Shown piece by piece: positions 23,520 through 35,171 of a stretch of DNA of 64,000 nt. The notes beneath the pieces are model-generated. The model saw only the letters and a list, made by a program, of their open reading frames with translations. It did not search any database and was not told where the DNA came from. Each line of letters opens with the position of its first letter. Positions within the stretch are counted from its first letter, which is position 1. The translations under genes and the position numbers were made by a program. Source of the stretch: Hoplostethus atlanticus (taxonomy: Eukaryota; Chordata; Actinopteri; Trachichthyiformes; Trachichthyidae); contig JAXDDX010000289.1 in the NCBI GenBank assembly GCA_034670405.1, forward strand, positions 62,001 through 126,000, written 5' to 3'.

Positions 23520-24314
23520 GGTACCGGCTGCGGCCAATTAAGGCTGATTGCAGCCGGGCCTTTTAATCTGCGTGTGTGACTGTGAGAGAGCGCGTCAGGG
23601 TGAGAGACTGACAGTGTGACTGAGAAGTAGTAGTAGTGAGCTCCAGGAGGTGGGGTTTCTGGCAGTGACACAGTGGAGAGCATATTCCAGGTCCTTGTTG
23701 GCCCGTTTGTTGGCCCGTTCGGTTGGTCCGTTAGTCTGGGGGTGAAAACCAGGAGGAGAGACTCACCGTGGCTCCCAGGGCTTGACATAAGGACTTCCAC
23801 ACCTGCGAGATGAATTGTGGACCCCGGTCAGAAACGGCATCGGAGGGTATCCCGTGGAGGCGAAAGATGTGGTAGGTAAGGAGCTCGGCTGTTTTTTGGG
23901 CTGTGGGAGCTTGGGGAGAGCAACAAAATGCACCGATTTGGAAAAGCGGTCGACTATGGTGAGGATAGTAGCGTTACTTTAGGACTGAGGTAAGCCAGTG
24001 ATGAAATCTAGGGCGATATGGGACCAAGGACGGCCGGGGACAGGTAGGGGACGAAGCAGACCAGCAGGTGGCCAGTGGGAGGATTTTCCATGAGCACACA
24101 CGGTACAGGCAGAAACAAAGGCAGAAAGTGTCAGCTTCCATGGACAGCCACCAGAAGTATCTCTTGAGGAGGGACAGGATGCGGCCCACCCCCAGATGGC
24201 AGGCAAAACGGGACGTGTGCCCCCACTGGAGAACCTGGGAGCGAGCAGAATCAGGCACAAAAAGTCGGTTAGCGGGGGCATCACCTGGGTCTGGTTGAGT
24301 CTGTTGCGCCTCCT

Positions 24315-25082
24315 TCACCAGGGCCAGGCTAGGCAAGGTTTTTGTGGTCTGGATGGAGAGGTGAGTTGGGTTAGTGGAGCTGCAACACGACTGTAGTTCC
24401 TAATGAAACGTCGGTAGAAATTGGCAAAACCCAGAAAGCGTTGGAGCTGCTTCCGGGAGGTGAGTCTGGGCCATGCTGCTACTGCCTGGATCTTTTCGGG
24501 ATCTGTTCTCACCTGCCCGTCCTCGATGATGTATCCCAGAAAGCTTACCAAGCTGACATGGAACTCGCATTTCTCTGCCTTCACGAATAGCTTGTTCTCC
24601 AGCAGCCTCTGAAGCACTTGCCGGATATGTAGGGTGTGATCCTTGGTGTCCTGAGAGAAGATCAGGATGTTGTCCAAATACACAAAGATGGAGCGGTTTA
24701 AGAAGTCTCGGAGCACATCATTCACGAGAGCCTGGAAGACAGCAGGGGCATTGGTTAGACCAAAAGGCATCACGAGATATTCAAAATGGCCTAGGGGGGT
24801 GTTAAAGGCTGTCTTCCACTCATCTCCTTCCCGTATCCTGACTAGGTGGTAGGCGTTCCGTAAGTCCAGTTTGGAGAAGACGATGTCTCCCTGGAGAGGT
24901 TCAAAGGCAGAGTTGATGAGAGGCAGGGGGTATTTGTTCTTGACGGTGATGTTGTTCAAACCACGGAAATCAATGCACGGACGCAGGAAGAGATCTTTTT
25001 TTGACACGAAGAAGAAGCCAGCACCAACAGGAGATGAGGATGGCCGAATGATGCCAGCAGCCAGGGAGATGTATTTTTCCAT
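24315..25082 (-). pseudogene. Gypsy reverse transcriptase region (fossil)
   Basis: The stretch reads like a Ty3/Gypsy reverse transcriptase: [44 protein letters not shown], then [16 protein letters not shown] at the start of the connection/RNase H region. It is part of a broken element. Confidence 0.9.
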
Positions 25083-25660
25083 GGCCTCCCTTTCCGCGCA
25101 GGAAAGGTTGTACAGTCGACTGGATGGTAGGGTAGCTCCAGGGAGGAGGTCTATAGCGCAATCATATGGGCGATGTGGAGGCAGAGAGAGCGCTTGCTGT
25201 TTGCTGAAATGAGGATGGAGCTACAGTGCCCTCTGTCGGGGGAAGAGGAGATTGCAGGCAGAGGAAAGACAGAATGGGCTCCAGCTAATTACCTTGTCGG
25301 AGGACCAGTCAATGTGGGGATTGTGCAGCTTCAACCAGGGTTGACCAAGGATGACTTGGGCGTGGGGCGATGAGATGTGGTGGAAACGGATTTGTTCCCG
25401 GTGATTACCGGAGTGGATGAGGAGCAAGGGTTTGGTCTGGTGCGTAACTTGAGCCAGGAGTCTTCCATCCAAGGCGTTGGCATTCAGAGGGGAGGCTGGT
25501 GGTTCAATGGCGAGGCCAGCCTGGGAAGCAAGATCAGAGTCTAAAAAGTTTTCGTCAGCGCCAGAGCCAACAGGGACAAAGTCTCTTGATTCCAGCACAG
25601 GGTGGCTCTGAACTGCATGCGGGGAAACGGGGAAATAGACGCTCACCAGCACCCCCCCAG

Positions 25661-26685
25661 CTACTGGTGAGCCATGTCTTTTGGCCGGACAGGGCAAGTG
25701 GCTAGGAAGTGCCCGGGTTGCCCACAGTAAAGGCACTCACCTACCCTCATCCTGCGGAGCCACTCAGCAGGAGACAGGCGGGCTCTACCTAATTGCATGG
25801 GTTCCTCAACAGAGGTTACAGCGGAAGAAGGAGCTTGGGCCGTGGAGGATGGATGAACCCCCAGCCTTGCATGTGGTGGTGGAGCAGAGCGAGAGGTGCT
25901 CGGTGAGTGGAGACGACCGGCCTTCTGCCTGTGCCGCTCCCGCAGGCGGTTATCTAGCCTGATAGCCAGGGAAACAAGGGATTTAAAGTTAGTGGGTTCA
26001 TCACGAGTAGCTATTTCATCCTGTAATTGCTCACTGAGTCCGTTCAAAAATGTTCCCCGTAGAGCCTCATCATCCCACCTAGCGTCTGCTGCCAGCGTCT
26101 TAAACTCTACCGAAAAATTGGCCACACTTCTGGCTCCCTGACGGAGATTTGCCAGACGCTTAGAAGCATCTCCCCAGTGGTTGGGATGATCAAAACATCT
26201 TTTAGTTCCGAAATGAATTCCTCGAAAGAGAGAGTGACTAGTGCCTGATTGGCAGTGGCGGCCTCGGCCCAAGCCAGCACTCTTCCTCTCAATAGTCCTT
26301 CCACATAATGTACCATAGATTGGTCAGTAGGGAAGGTCAGCGGCCGCTGGTGGAACACCAAGGTGCACTGGAGGATGAAACCTCGGCATTTCTCCGGGTC
26401 CCCAGTGAAGGGTTCCGGGCCCGGAGCGTAGGACTCTCTGGACGGAGGAGGTACTGGAGGGGGAGCCGGAGGAATCTGCTGGCTTGGCTGGGCTGTGCTG
26501 CGGAGGCTGGTGAGGAGAGTAACCATAGTAACCTGGTTAGTTAACTGAGCGATCTGGTTTACCATAGCCTGGTTGTTGTCGGAGAGGGACTGAAGGATCC
26601 GCTCATGTTGTCCCAGAAATTCGCCCTGGCTGGCGATTGCTTTCCGGAGCGAGGCTGACTCCGTGTCCGGATCCGCTGGGTCCAT
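25661..26685 (-). pseudogene. Gypsy gag region (fossil)
   Basis: The N-terminal part (MDPADPDTESASLRKAIASQ) with a Pro-rich stretch and the capsid-like middle are those of fish Gypsy gag proteins. A CCHC knuckle (CLYCGQPGHFLATC) stands near its end. Confidence 0.85.
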
Positions 26686-27530
26686 GTTGGCCAGATCGTT
26701 CTATTACGACTGCAACAGGGGGGACCCAAACGCAGACTCGGACTCAGAGTAGGGAAAGAAGATGATGAGTTTATTGTCAGGGAATCTGGAGGGAACGGGA
26801 GTGGATGAAGGGGGGAAAAGTCCAGCAGGGGGGAAGCAGGAGGGACTGGTGGCGAGCGTGGCTGGTGAGGCAGGCAGGGAGTAGAACAGGCAGGCAGGGG
26901 CGACGGATAGACAGGCAGGGTAGTGAGCGATGATCCTGGAGCCCAGGGAAGACAGGGTTAGCGAGAAGTCTAAACACATGAGAGGTGAGTTTGAATGCAC
27001 AATTCAAGAGGCCGGGGATGTGCACTAACCACAATGGCTGAAACAACGATCTGGCGATGAGTGACTGGAAAACCGGGGAAGATATACTGTAGGGCGGATG
27101 AGTAGATGGATTGCAGGTGTGTAGCTTGGGGTCGGTGAGTAGGCGGAGCAGCAATCAGGAAGCTGGGAGAATGAATAGAGCGCCACACCCACCACGACAC
27201 ACACCGAGAAACAGACAGGGACGCACAGGAGACACAAGGGGGAGGGAAAACACAAGGAAACTGGAGTCTCATACGTTTGAGGTCTTATCTGCTGCTATGT
27301 AAGATGTCCACTCTGAAATCGCAAAAGGCTGAATTATGCTTTCCGCGAGGGTGTCCGCGCGGACATGCGTAGCCCCGTGGACGGCCACGAACGTGCGTTT
27401 GCGCATTTATGCTGTTTGCGGTTGCATCTTGGCAGAAATGCGATATTATCCAAAACTATAGGGGGCAGTGTTTGCAATATTGTAGTCCACAGCTCGGTTT
27501 GATAGAAGAAGTTCATTGTTTACAAATGGC

Positions 27531-28830
27531 GGAGCACGTAATGAATGAGCGGCTTCTCAATGAGGAAGAAGAGTTGTGTTTGCTTTTATAACATCAAAAA
27601 AAGAGGAAGAGGAGGATGGTCCGTCAGGCCATTGAACCAAAACAGATGGGGAGTACACCATGTTAGTGAGGCGGATGCGAGATATGGATGAAGAGATGCA
27701 CTTCAAGTACTTCTGTATGTCTGCACCCTGGTTTGATGATGTGTTGCATCGAATTCGACCTTTCGTGCAACATTCGGCCACTCACTCCAGCCCTGTCTTT
27801 GTCAGGGAGATTGGTTGTGACACTGCATATTCTCGCCAGTGGAAACAGTCAACAGATTGTTGCTTCCAGCTACAAGTTGGGATCCACCACTGTGTCTTTG
27901 GCTGTCTCAGAGGTTTGCGAAGCCATATGGGATTCTCTCCACGGGGAGTTCCTTGGCCTTCCCAAAAGGCACGAGTGGACTGAGATCTCCCGGGAGTTCT
28001 GGAGAGTATGGAACTTCCCCAATTGCCTGGGGTGTATTGGTGGGAAGCATGTCCAATAAAGGCACCGCCTCAGGCAAGGGAACAATTATTTTAACTATAA
28101 GGGGACACATTCCCTCGTCCTGCTGGCCTTTTGTGATGCCAATTACCGCTTCACCATGGGTTTTTCTATTGTAAATAGTGTGAACTTGTTGCCCTTTGCA
28201 CATTCCCGTTGAGCATTGCCACTTTCCATTTCACTGCACACCCTGTGTGTGTATGTGACAAATAAAGTTTTTGAATCTTGAATCTTCTTGGTGGATATTG
28301 GCGCTTACGGCTGACAAATCAACAGTGGAGTTTTCAAGGACAGCAAGTTTGGGGAGCGCCTGCTGCGTGGGACCTTGGATTTCCCCTCCCCCTGTCAACC
28401 TTCCCGGGACCAGGATCACTGTTGCCCACGTGTTCTTGGGCGAAGCAGCTTTTCTGTTCCATAGCAACCTGATGCGACCATACCCTGGTGAGCATTTGTT
28501 CATTATACATTCTTATATGCTGTGTTTGATGAATAACCTATAAAAATGTCCTTTTCGTTTTCACATTTTATACTATACTTACCCCCTTTTGGTTATGTTC
28601 ATATTTTCAGCCCATTTATTAGCTCTAATGCTACTCACCTGTCCAATTAAATTTGATTCAGGCTCAATTTCTCACTTCTCTATCATGATGTCAAACAGTA
28701 GAGACAATAAATATCAATACAACTATCGTCACTCCCATGCCAGGAGAGTCATAGAGAACTCCTTGGGCATCATGACGGCACGGTGGTGAATTCTTGGCCG
28801 GCCCAACAAAGACAACAGAAAACAGTGTTT
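27531..28830 (+). pseudogene. HARBI1-like nuclease gene remnant
   Basis: Recognisable blocks run in family order: an N-terminal KKRKRRMVRQAIEPKQMG, then MHFKYFCMSAPWFDDVL, LAVTLHILASGNSQQ-like, the conserved FWRVWNFPNCLGCIGGKHVQ containing the first catalytic region (a G-K-H where family members read D-G-K-H), [28 protein letters not shown] and YRHSHARRVIENSLGI. The blocks lie in different frames, with a stop right after KHVQ, an insertion at about 28158-28293 and possibly an intron at about 28500-28680. It is not functional as it stands. The nuclease of intact relatives cuts and joins transposon ends with a DDE active site. Confidence 0.85.
28158..28293 (+). mobile_element. L2/Rex1-like LINE 3' end inserted in the HARBI1 remnant
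   Basis: It is nearly the same as the tail of the LINE at 38204-40380: 'attgtaaatagtgtgaac', 'tgagcattgccact', then repeated TTGAATC. It interrupts the HARBI1 frame between FTM and VDIGAYG-like codons. It is 5'-truncated to about 135 bp. Confidence 0.85.
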
Positions 28831-29039
28831 GCTTTATGTCCTACTGTTTGCTTTTGTATTTGTGTTAATAAACAGTTTATCATTCTTGAAATCAGGGTTT
28901 TTATTTGAAAACCATTCCAACAACCAAACTGTCACAATGTGTATTTTGGAAATGTGCACCTTTTAGAAATGAACAGTACACACTGAACAACACAGGACCA
29001 TTAACAGAAATATAATACAATAGCCTATATACTATCATT

Positions 29040-29290
29040 TATGACTCTATGACGCAACCTCATCTCCCTCAGCCTCGTAAAGAATTTGATAAATTCCAAA
29101 TTTTACGGCTGACTTTCTTTGGGGGGTAACTTTGCTGAGCATATCGTCCACTACAGTGCCAAACTCCACATCCTCATTGTTTTCCTGAGCTGCTCTCTCC
29201 TGCTGATGTGCTCAGTCCTGGTCAATCCTCTCTAACCTTTTGAGGATGGAATCTTCTATAGTCCCCTTCTCTACATTTTTTGGGATGTAG
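29040..29290 (-). pseudogene. Harbinger Myb/BESS-like partner protein, C-terminal fragment
   Basis: The minus-strand frame reads VEFGTVVDDMLSKVTPQRKS then AVKFGIYQILYEAEG. This resembles the C-terminal BESS-like motif of the Myb/MADF-type DNA-binding proteins encoded by Harbinger elements opposite the nuclease. A stop codon interrupts the frame upstream. No DNA-binding domain remains visible. Confidence 0.5.
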
Positions 29291-29410
29291 CCTACACAGT
29301 GTGGATGCGGACAGCCGCACAGACGTTTGAAAAGGGGTGTGTCTACTGATTTTAGGTCATTTTAGCCGTGCGGACCATGATTCTTGATGTGTTACAGATC
29401 TTGCGCCGGA

Positions 29411-31097
29411 TCATTCGTCAAATCAAACAAATCCGCAAGGGCTTAAAGGAGGCAGGCTTATAAGAGAAAGACCAGATGTAGTGGCACAGCTGTTCCCTGA
29501 AGCACAAGCAAGTTTAACCGCTCAAGTAATTAAATGACAGATTTATACAGTGCAGTCCTCAAACCAATGTGTTACCATACATTTTTCCGTTCGGGTTTAG
29601 AACACCTTTGTCTTTTCATTTCCGGTTTCACTACCGGCAACTAGCGGACACATAAACAAACACTATTAAAATGTCGAAAACCTGGGAACATGCGTCCACA
29701 GTTTTAAGGAGATCAGATGGTGTAACACTACCACATCCATCGCAGATACAGATAAGACGATCATAGGAAATGGCCCGAAGTTACATATGGTGATATCCTA
29801 GGAGTGGATGGTTTCATCATGAAAAATTGGTAGGAAGGTAGGCAGGTAATGGCGTCATGGTGATTAAAGCAGACAAATTACACACAATTCAAATTTATTT
29901 CATCATATTTGATGCAACACAACTTCATGGATATGTATAAGAATAGTATGACACTATGCTGTAACCGTCATCTCTCTGAGTGTCTTACACTGAACATTGA
30001 TGTCTATGACAACTTTGTCAAACATTCAATGTCAAAGAGAACTTTGCCAAAGCACACAGGAATAACATGAATAATTCTTGACATGGGTGACATTCTTGTA
30101 AAAGGTTTGTAAGCCAAATTACTATTGGCTATCTGTCAAATGAAATTCTGTCTGATATCTTTTATTATCCTGCTAACTATGTATTTGGCTGCTGTCCACC
30201 AAATAGGGGGAGTTGCCCAAATACAGTAAATAAATCACCAAACTATGGATCAAGGTAGGTCTGGTGTGTCATGTGCTGTGCCTGTGTACTGTGTCTGTAT
30301 GTGTGTTTAAATTCCGTTATTCTATAGGGTTAGGGTTAGTTATTCTAATTATGATTTTTCCTTTCTCACCCTAGGTTGAAAACGCAGTGTCCTCCTGGGC
30401 ACAGGAATCTTTGTCCAAAACGTTTGTCGGACATCACATTCACTAACCACATCGACATCCAGAGGTAATGTCAGCCAAACAGTCCCTGCCTCCCACCCCT
30501 GCATTTCACTCTCAGAGTTAAAGAAGAGCTTAGGCCAGTTGAAGTTGCCTGTTGGGAAGCCCACTCTACAAGTGAGTTAATGCCATACCAAAGCAGGAGG
30601 CATCCCAGCCAGCACCACAACCACACTGTAGGCATGATGGGACAGAAAGCTACCAGACGTGCATGGCATTTTACTTATATTGCCCTTGACCACACTAAGT
30701 CTTAAGTTACCAGGCAGCAGAGTGTATCTCACCTGTGGCATGATTCAAGGAAGATCAGCATTACTGCCAGCTCTGCCAAGAAAGTCCCTGTCAGAGCTGC
30801 CCCTGTCAGAGCTATCCCAGTTTCCATGGGAATACAGCCACGCGCCATGGAAAAGAGAGTGGCCAGTGGCTGGAGAAGAAGCCCAGATGGAATTCTGAGC
30901 AGCGGGGAACTGCTGGAAATCAAATGCCCTCTCTTGGGAAGAAGCCACCTTCAGCAGCCAATCGTTTGATGTGAAGATGGTGAATGGAGCACCTCAGCTG
31001 CAGCCACATGGCTCACGTGGCTTTTGCATGCAGGTCCAGTTAGGGCTGAGAGCATGCAAACTGCTCATCTGGGGACCCTCCCAACAAGTGGTCATTG
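29411..31097. other. No supported gene
   Basis: A possible short exon (about 29670-29830, MSKTWEHASTVLRRSDG then EVTYGDILGVDGFI) has no support beyond being partly open. A TAGGG-like stretch at 30328-30340 is too short to call a telomeric repeat. Confidence 0.35.
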
Positions 31098-31236
31098 ATC
31101 TTACATTACATTCATTTAGCAGACGCTTTTATCCAAAGCAACTTACAAGTTACAGTTGACACTACGTGGGGATCGAACCCACAACCCTGAGACTGAGAGT
31201 CTTATGCTCTACCGATTGAACTGTCCGGGCCAGATG
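31098..31236 (-). repeat. tRNA-Lys-derived SINE
   Basis: On the minus strand the head reads like tRNA-Lys: A box within 'tcggtagagcataagact' and B box 'gggttcgatcccc'. A short body and tail 'aaagcgtctgctaaatgaat' follow. It is a retroposon, not a functional tRNA gene: the acceptor stem is altered and the anticodon arm is degenerate. Confidence 0.85.
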
Positions 31237-31320
31237 TTATTTTGAATTCATACTCCCTCATAGGGAGCTTGTCACTAAATGAGAGATACATGTAGCTTTG
31301 TAGCTTTATACCATATATAT

Positions 31321-31850
31321 ATATAACGATCAGCCATAACATTAAAACCACCTGCCTAATATTGTGTAGGTCCCCCTTGTGCCGCCAAAACAGCTCTGAC
31401 CCTTCGAGGCATGGACTCCACAAGACCTCTGAAGGTGTCCTGTGGTATCTGGCACCAAGACGTTAGCAGCAGATCCTGTAAGTCCTGTAAGTTGCGAGGT
31501 GGGGCCTCCATGGATCGGACTTTTCCAGCACATCCCACAGATGCTCGATCGGATTGAGATCTGGGGAATTTGGAGGTCAAGTCTTTCTTGAACTCTTTGT
31601 CATGTTTGTCATGTGGCAGGGCGCATTATCGTGTTGGAAGAGGCCACTGCCATCAGGGCCACCGCACGGGTGAAGGGACCCTTTGGCAGATAAGATGCCA
31701 ACAAGGAATATACTATACATGTGCATAGTGGAGCACCCACTATTTCCATGAGGATGCCCAAAACTGATATCCTGAATATTGAGCCTCTGCGTCGAGGCCG
31801 ATTCAGGATCAGAACCGGGCATTCTACTTTTTCTTTTATGACCCCAGCAG
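31321..31850 (-). mobile_element. Tc1/mariner transposon fragment
   Basis: The low-coordinate end begins at a TA-rich site with 'cgatcagccataacattaaa', a terminus common in fish Tc1-like elements. The minus strand encodes the end of a DDE transposase: FQHDNAPCHMT, then PRNLQDLQDLLLTSWCQIPQ and the C-terminal SMPRRVRAVLAAQGG. The reading frame changes between these blocks, and the N-terminal DNA-binding half and other terminus are missing. Confidence 0.85.
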
Positions 31851-31876
31851 TCCACCTGATATGCATTAGTAGCAGC

Positions 31877-31990
31877 AAACAGTGAGCATAGTAGCAAATG
31901 GCGAACATGGCAGCCAACGTAGCAGCAACGGCAAGCATAGCAGCAATGGCGAGCATAGCAGCAAGGGTGAGCATGGCAGCAGTGTGGCAG
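31877..31990. repeat. Tandem repeat of an about 18-bp 'gagcatagcagcaa' unit
   Basis: About six imperfect head-to-tail copies of 'gcgagcatagcagcaatg'-type units. Confidence 0.8.
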
Positions 31991-32564
31991 TGTGGACGGA
32001 GATCGTTTTAGTTTTAAAACTCTGTTTAAAGCGAAAACATATTAGTGTGGATGTAGCCTTGGTTGTCTCAAGATCCTGGCAAGCTACCCAACATCTAACT
32101 TAGGCTACTCAAAGTAACTACTTACTGTCAGCAGCAATACAACAAAAATACATAGCTTACCCGTTTCAGCTAATTTTGTCTTGTAAGCAGTGGATCTTGG
32201 TATTTTGATCTTCTCATCCCGAAGATAGCTTTTGTATAATTTCCTTTTGTTTGCCATTTCAACAACTGTACGGCTAACAGATAAGCCTGGAGAAATGCAC
32301 AAGCCAAGTGGAGTGGTATCCAGCTGCAACCTTGCAGAACGCGCCAATACTATTTCTGCCTCGCAGAACGTGCCCTACGCCTCTGGGCGGAAGAGCCCCT
32401 GGCTGGCCGGAAATCAAACTTGCTGTGCTTTTTTATATATATACTGTATATAAAAATATAAAAATGGAATAGTTTCACTCCATGTTGTTGAAACAATGCT
32501 ATTATAAAAGCGGTTTCACTCGATATTTGTTGATCATTTTTATACTGGTTTTAGGTCAAACTAT

Positions 32565-33215
32565 GGGTTCTGAACAATGTCGCCTTCAAAATAAAAGCAC
32601 AGGAATTTACAGTTTTGACAATAGGAATTTCTCCTCAATAAAACTATAACAGGAGTTTGACTCGGTAGGTAAAGCATCAGCCTCTCATGTAGAAGATTAG
32701 ATTGTGAGTTCAAATGAATGTTTGTCCTTTATTGAAGTCACTGACATCCATAAACACAGCCAGCAAAGACTTTCTGCCATCTCAATCCACTCTTCTCACT
32801 CCTCCCATCAGGTCGCAGGTACGGGTCTCTGACCTGGAAACGGCCCGTTTTAAAAAAGAGCTTTGTCCCCTCTGCTATCGAGGCACTGAACAAACTTCCA
32901 AGCTGAATGTTATGTGTGTTATATGTATATATGTATTTATGTATTTATGTGAGGCCTGCAAAGCTGTGAAAACAAATTTCCGTTTGAGGGACAATAAAGT
33001 ATTGTATTGTATTGTATTATGTCAAATGTTCTTATAGAAGCTCAAAATCTCCATTACATTTTCTCAGTGTTTCACCTTTTGAATTTCATAGCTCTATTTT
33101 CAATGTAGTTTGAAATCCTACGTTCCCTGAATAATACATATTGAAATTCCTGTTGTCAATGTTGTAAATTCCTGTTGTACATTCCTCTGCTTTTATTTTG
33201 AAGGCAAGATTGTGC
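32565..33215. repeat. Inverted-repeat-bounded segment with tRNA-like and LINE pieces inside
   Basis: The left arm 'gccttcaaaataaaagcaca' (32583 on, running to 'caataggaattt') pairs with the complement of the right arm ending 'gcttttattttgaaggcaag' (about 33140-33206). Between them lie a tRNA-like stretch (about 32650-32712, A box 'tcggtaggtaaagcat') and a LINE 3' end. It is probably a non-autonomous DNA element carrying a nested retroposon; target duplications were not found. Confidence 0.55.
32735..33020 (+). mobile_element. L2-like LINE 3' end with (TTGTA)n tail
   Basis: The degenerate C-terminal coding wording (TLLTPPIRSQ...ETARFKKELCP) matches the end of L2-type ORF2. A short untranslated region and 'gacaataaagtattgtattg' tail follow. 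Confidence 0.65.
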
Positions 33216-33748
33216 TGAAATGGAAGTTAGTTCGATGTTAAAACTAGCATAAAAATGAACGACAAAACAAAAAAATGCATTTTGAGTTGACAGACAAACA
33301 CAGCTGGAAGCTCTACCTGGCCAAAGTGTTGGCAGTCAGTGGTAAATTAAGGTAACCCAACTAACCGTTAGTTGTTTTTTTTACAGATGCTTGCTATCAG
33401 GAATATCACTATGCGGGGGTGTCCTTATGATTATTGGCTGTTGTACAGTATACTATATATAGTAGAAGAAGAAGAAGAAGATTAGTTTATTTGCATTTCG
33501 GGGTGCACACATGCACCAACACACACAACACATGCAAGGGGGGGAAGTGGCCGCCGAACACAACACACACATGCAGGTAGGGTGTCCGAAATGAATGAGT
33601 CCTCTGCATTTTCCCATCCCTGCCGACCTTCCTCCAGGGGCAGCCAGGGAGCAGTGGGCAACCCTCTTTTGTCTTTCGGCACCCGGGGACCAATTCTTGG
33701 ACCTAATCTTATTGTCACACATGTTGTTTGTGTCACCCTAATTTACAG
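33021..33748. other. No gene; (GAA)n and CA-rich stretch
   Basis: (GAA)5 lies at about 33466-33481, followed by an imperfect CA-rich, possibly SINE-like stretch to about 33720. No ends were resolved. Confidence 0.4.
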
Positions 33749-34949
33749 ATGATGTCGAAGTAATAAAAAAAGCAGAAAGGGATTGGCTAAATGCCACTGA
33801 TTCACAACTGGAGACACAAGACACCCCAAGGAGGTGGAGGCCAATGACAAAGGAGGATGAGGTTGTGGATGGGAATAAGCCACAGAAAACAAAGAAGGTT
33901 AGATCAATATATAAATAGGCATATTTTCTTAATTTGCTGTTTTATATTTAGGTCTGTCAACTGAACTCAACTTACATGAACATGAATTAAACTTTATCAG
34001 TGTTTATGACTTGTCATTAAGTGTCATTCGGTTGCTAATGTCACTTTTATGACCCCTTTAAGTATACATACCTACAAACAGCATTGTACTCAATCCACAG
34101 AGTTTCTTGCTGTGAAAACAAAAGTGAAACTTCAAATTCCACAATTTGCTCCAAATGGGCCTGTGTTAGTAACAGGATATTAACAGTAACATGATAACAC
34201 GTTTTCTGCTGCTCTACAAACTTCAACTGTAGGTAACGTTATTTACCTTGTGGGTTTAAGGACTGTTATTGGAACTAGTGCTTCAGTGCATTGAATTGAA
34301 TTGAATTGAATTGAATTGAATTGAACACATGCGCCGTGGGTCTGTACAGGATCTGTGCTTCTTAACATTAAGTTCACAGAGCAGCCAGTAATGACAAGGT
34401 AATTGATGTGGAGCAGTGAGATTTAGTGTGTTCAGACACATTAACATCCAGATTATAATCAGGATATTTGAGTATACTGTCGATAAATTGAGGCATCCAA
34501 ACATCATGTTCCATTTACCATAGTCGGGATAAACTCATGTCTTGGATTTGAGAAATCAGGATATGATCGCTGATGGTCATATCCTGATTTGTAGACAGTA
34601 GGCATGCAAACCTTATCCTGTTTACTGGTGTTTTAATGATGTAAGTGCATCACATGTCATCCTTGTGTCTCTACCCTGTTCATGGGAGAAGCTCATTGGC
34701 TAAATCAAACTGTGAAAGATTAGACGGAATATCTGCATTTATCATGTAAACAAGTATAGGAAGGCAAAGTGTCAACATACCCCTGCTGATTGCGTTAATC
34801 TAAAATGAAATCACCATTCATTTCTTCATAGGGGGATTTTAAAAAATATCTTAAAACTTGAACATTTATATATCAGACATTTCAAGTCAAATCTTTGTAT
34901 CTTTGTATCTTTCTAGGTCACAGACTTGCTATCAAGCAGTGATGACAAG
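33749..34949 (+). CDS. Two exons of an unrecognised plus-strand gene
   Basis: Exon a (33749-33897) follows 'ctaatttacag' and is open as DDVEVIKKAERDWLNATDSQ...KPQKTKK, ending before GTTAGA. Exon b (34917-34949) follows 'ctttctag' and encodes VTDLLSSSDDK, ending before GTAATT. Both junctions are phase 0. The next phase-compatible exons are at 44382 and 45257. No domain is recognised. The hydrophilic, charged composition suggests a soluble or nuclear protein. A start exon was not found. The case for a gene rests on open frames plus four matching splice phases; it could be a fragment of a transposon-encoded protein. Confidence 0.4.
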
Positions 34950-35171
34950 GTAATTATTACCTCACCACATGCCCACAGACTGGTTGGCAATAGTTTGTTG
35001 TTGCTGCTTTATTTTTCTGTCTCTCTGATTGTGAACTGTCTGTCACCTCTCCACACCACAGTGTCTACAATGCAAAATGTCTCTGCTGTAAATATTTCAC
35101 ACCAGTTAGTCCCACAAAATTATTTCCCTTGTCCAAATTGAATGCAACAGTTCCTTACAATTTAGAAAAAT
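34950..35171. other. Intronic/intergenic, no feature seen
   Basis: Nothing is recognised between exon b and the LINE. Confidence 0.4.

Larger units (their letters stand above)
23520..27290 (-). mobile_element. Ty3/Gypsy LTR retrotransposon relic
   Basis: On the minus strand the order is: a probable 5' LTR/leader (about 27290-26690, with a CAATAAA near 26780), gag (26685-25661), a protease-like segment (about 25736-25221), reverse transcriptase (25082-24315) and RNase H/integrase-like remains down to about 23520. This is the Ty3/Gypsy order. No matching 3' LTR was found on the low-coordinate side. It is a fossil: broken, with several (roughly five or more) interruptions and an incomplete 3' end. 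Confidence 0.85.
27300..29410 (+). mobile_element. PIF/Harbinger transposon, decayed
   Basis: The block contains a HARBI1-like nuclease on the plus strand and a Myb/BESS-like partner gene on the minus strand, the two-gene plan of animal Harbinger elements. Possible termini ('ggctgaattatgctttccgcg' region near 27331 and its weak complement near 29370-29395) are too diverged to fix the ends. A LINE tail is inserted in the nuclease gene. Confidence 0.7.

Noticed and set aside
23675-23800. Second retroelement at the low end of the Gypsy copy
   Set aside because: The wording fits the integrase part of the same element; no separate LTR was found.
30328-30340. Interstitial telomere repeat
   Set aside because: Only about two TTAGGG-like units.
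31165-31232. tRNA-Lys gene
   Set aside because: A and B boxes are present but the acceptor stem is altered, the anticodon region is degenerate, and a SINE body and tail follow.
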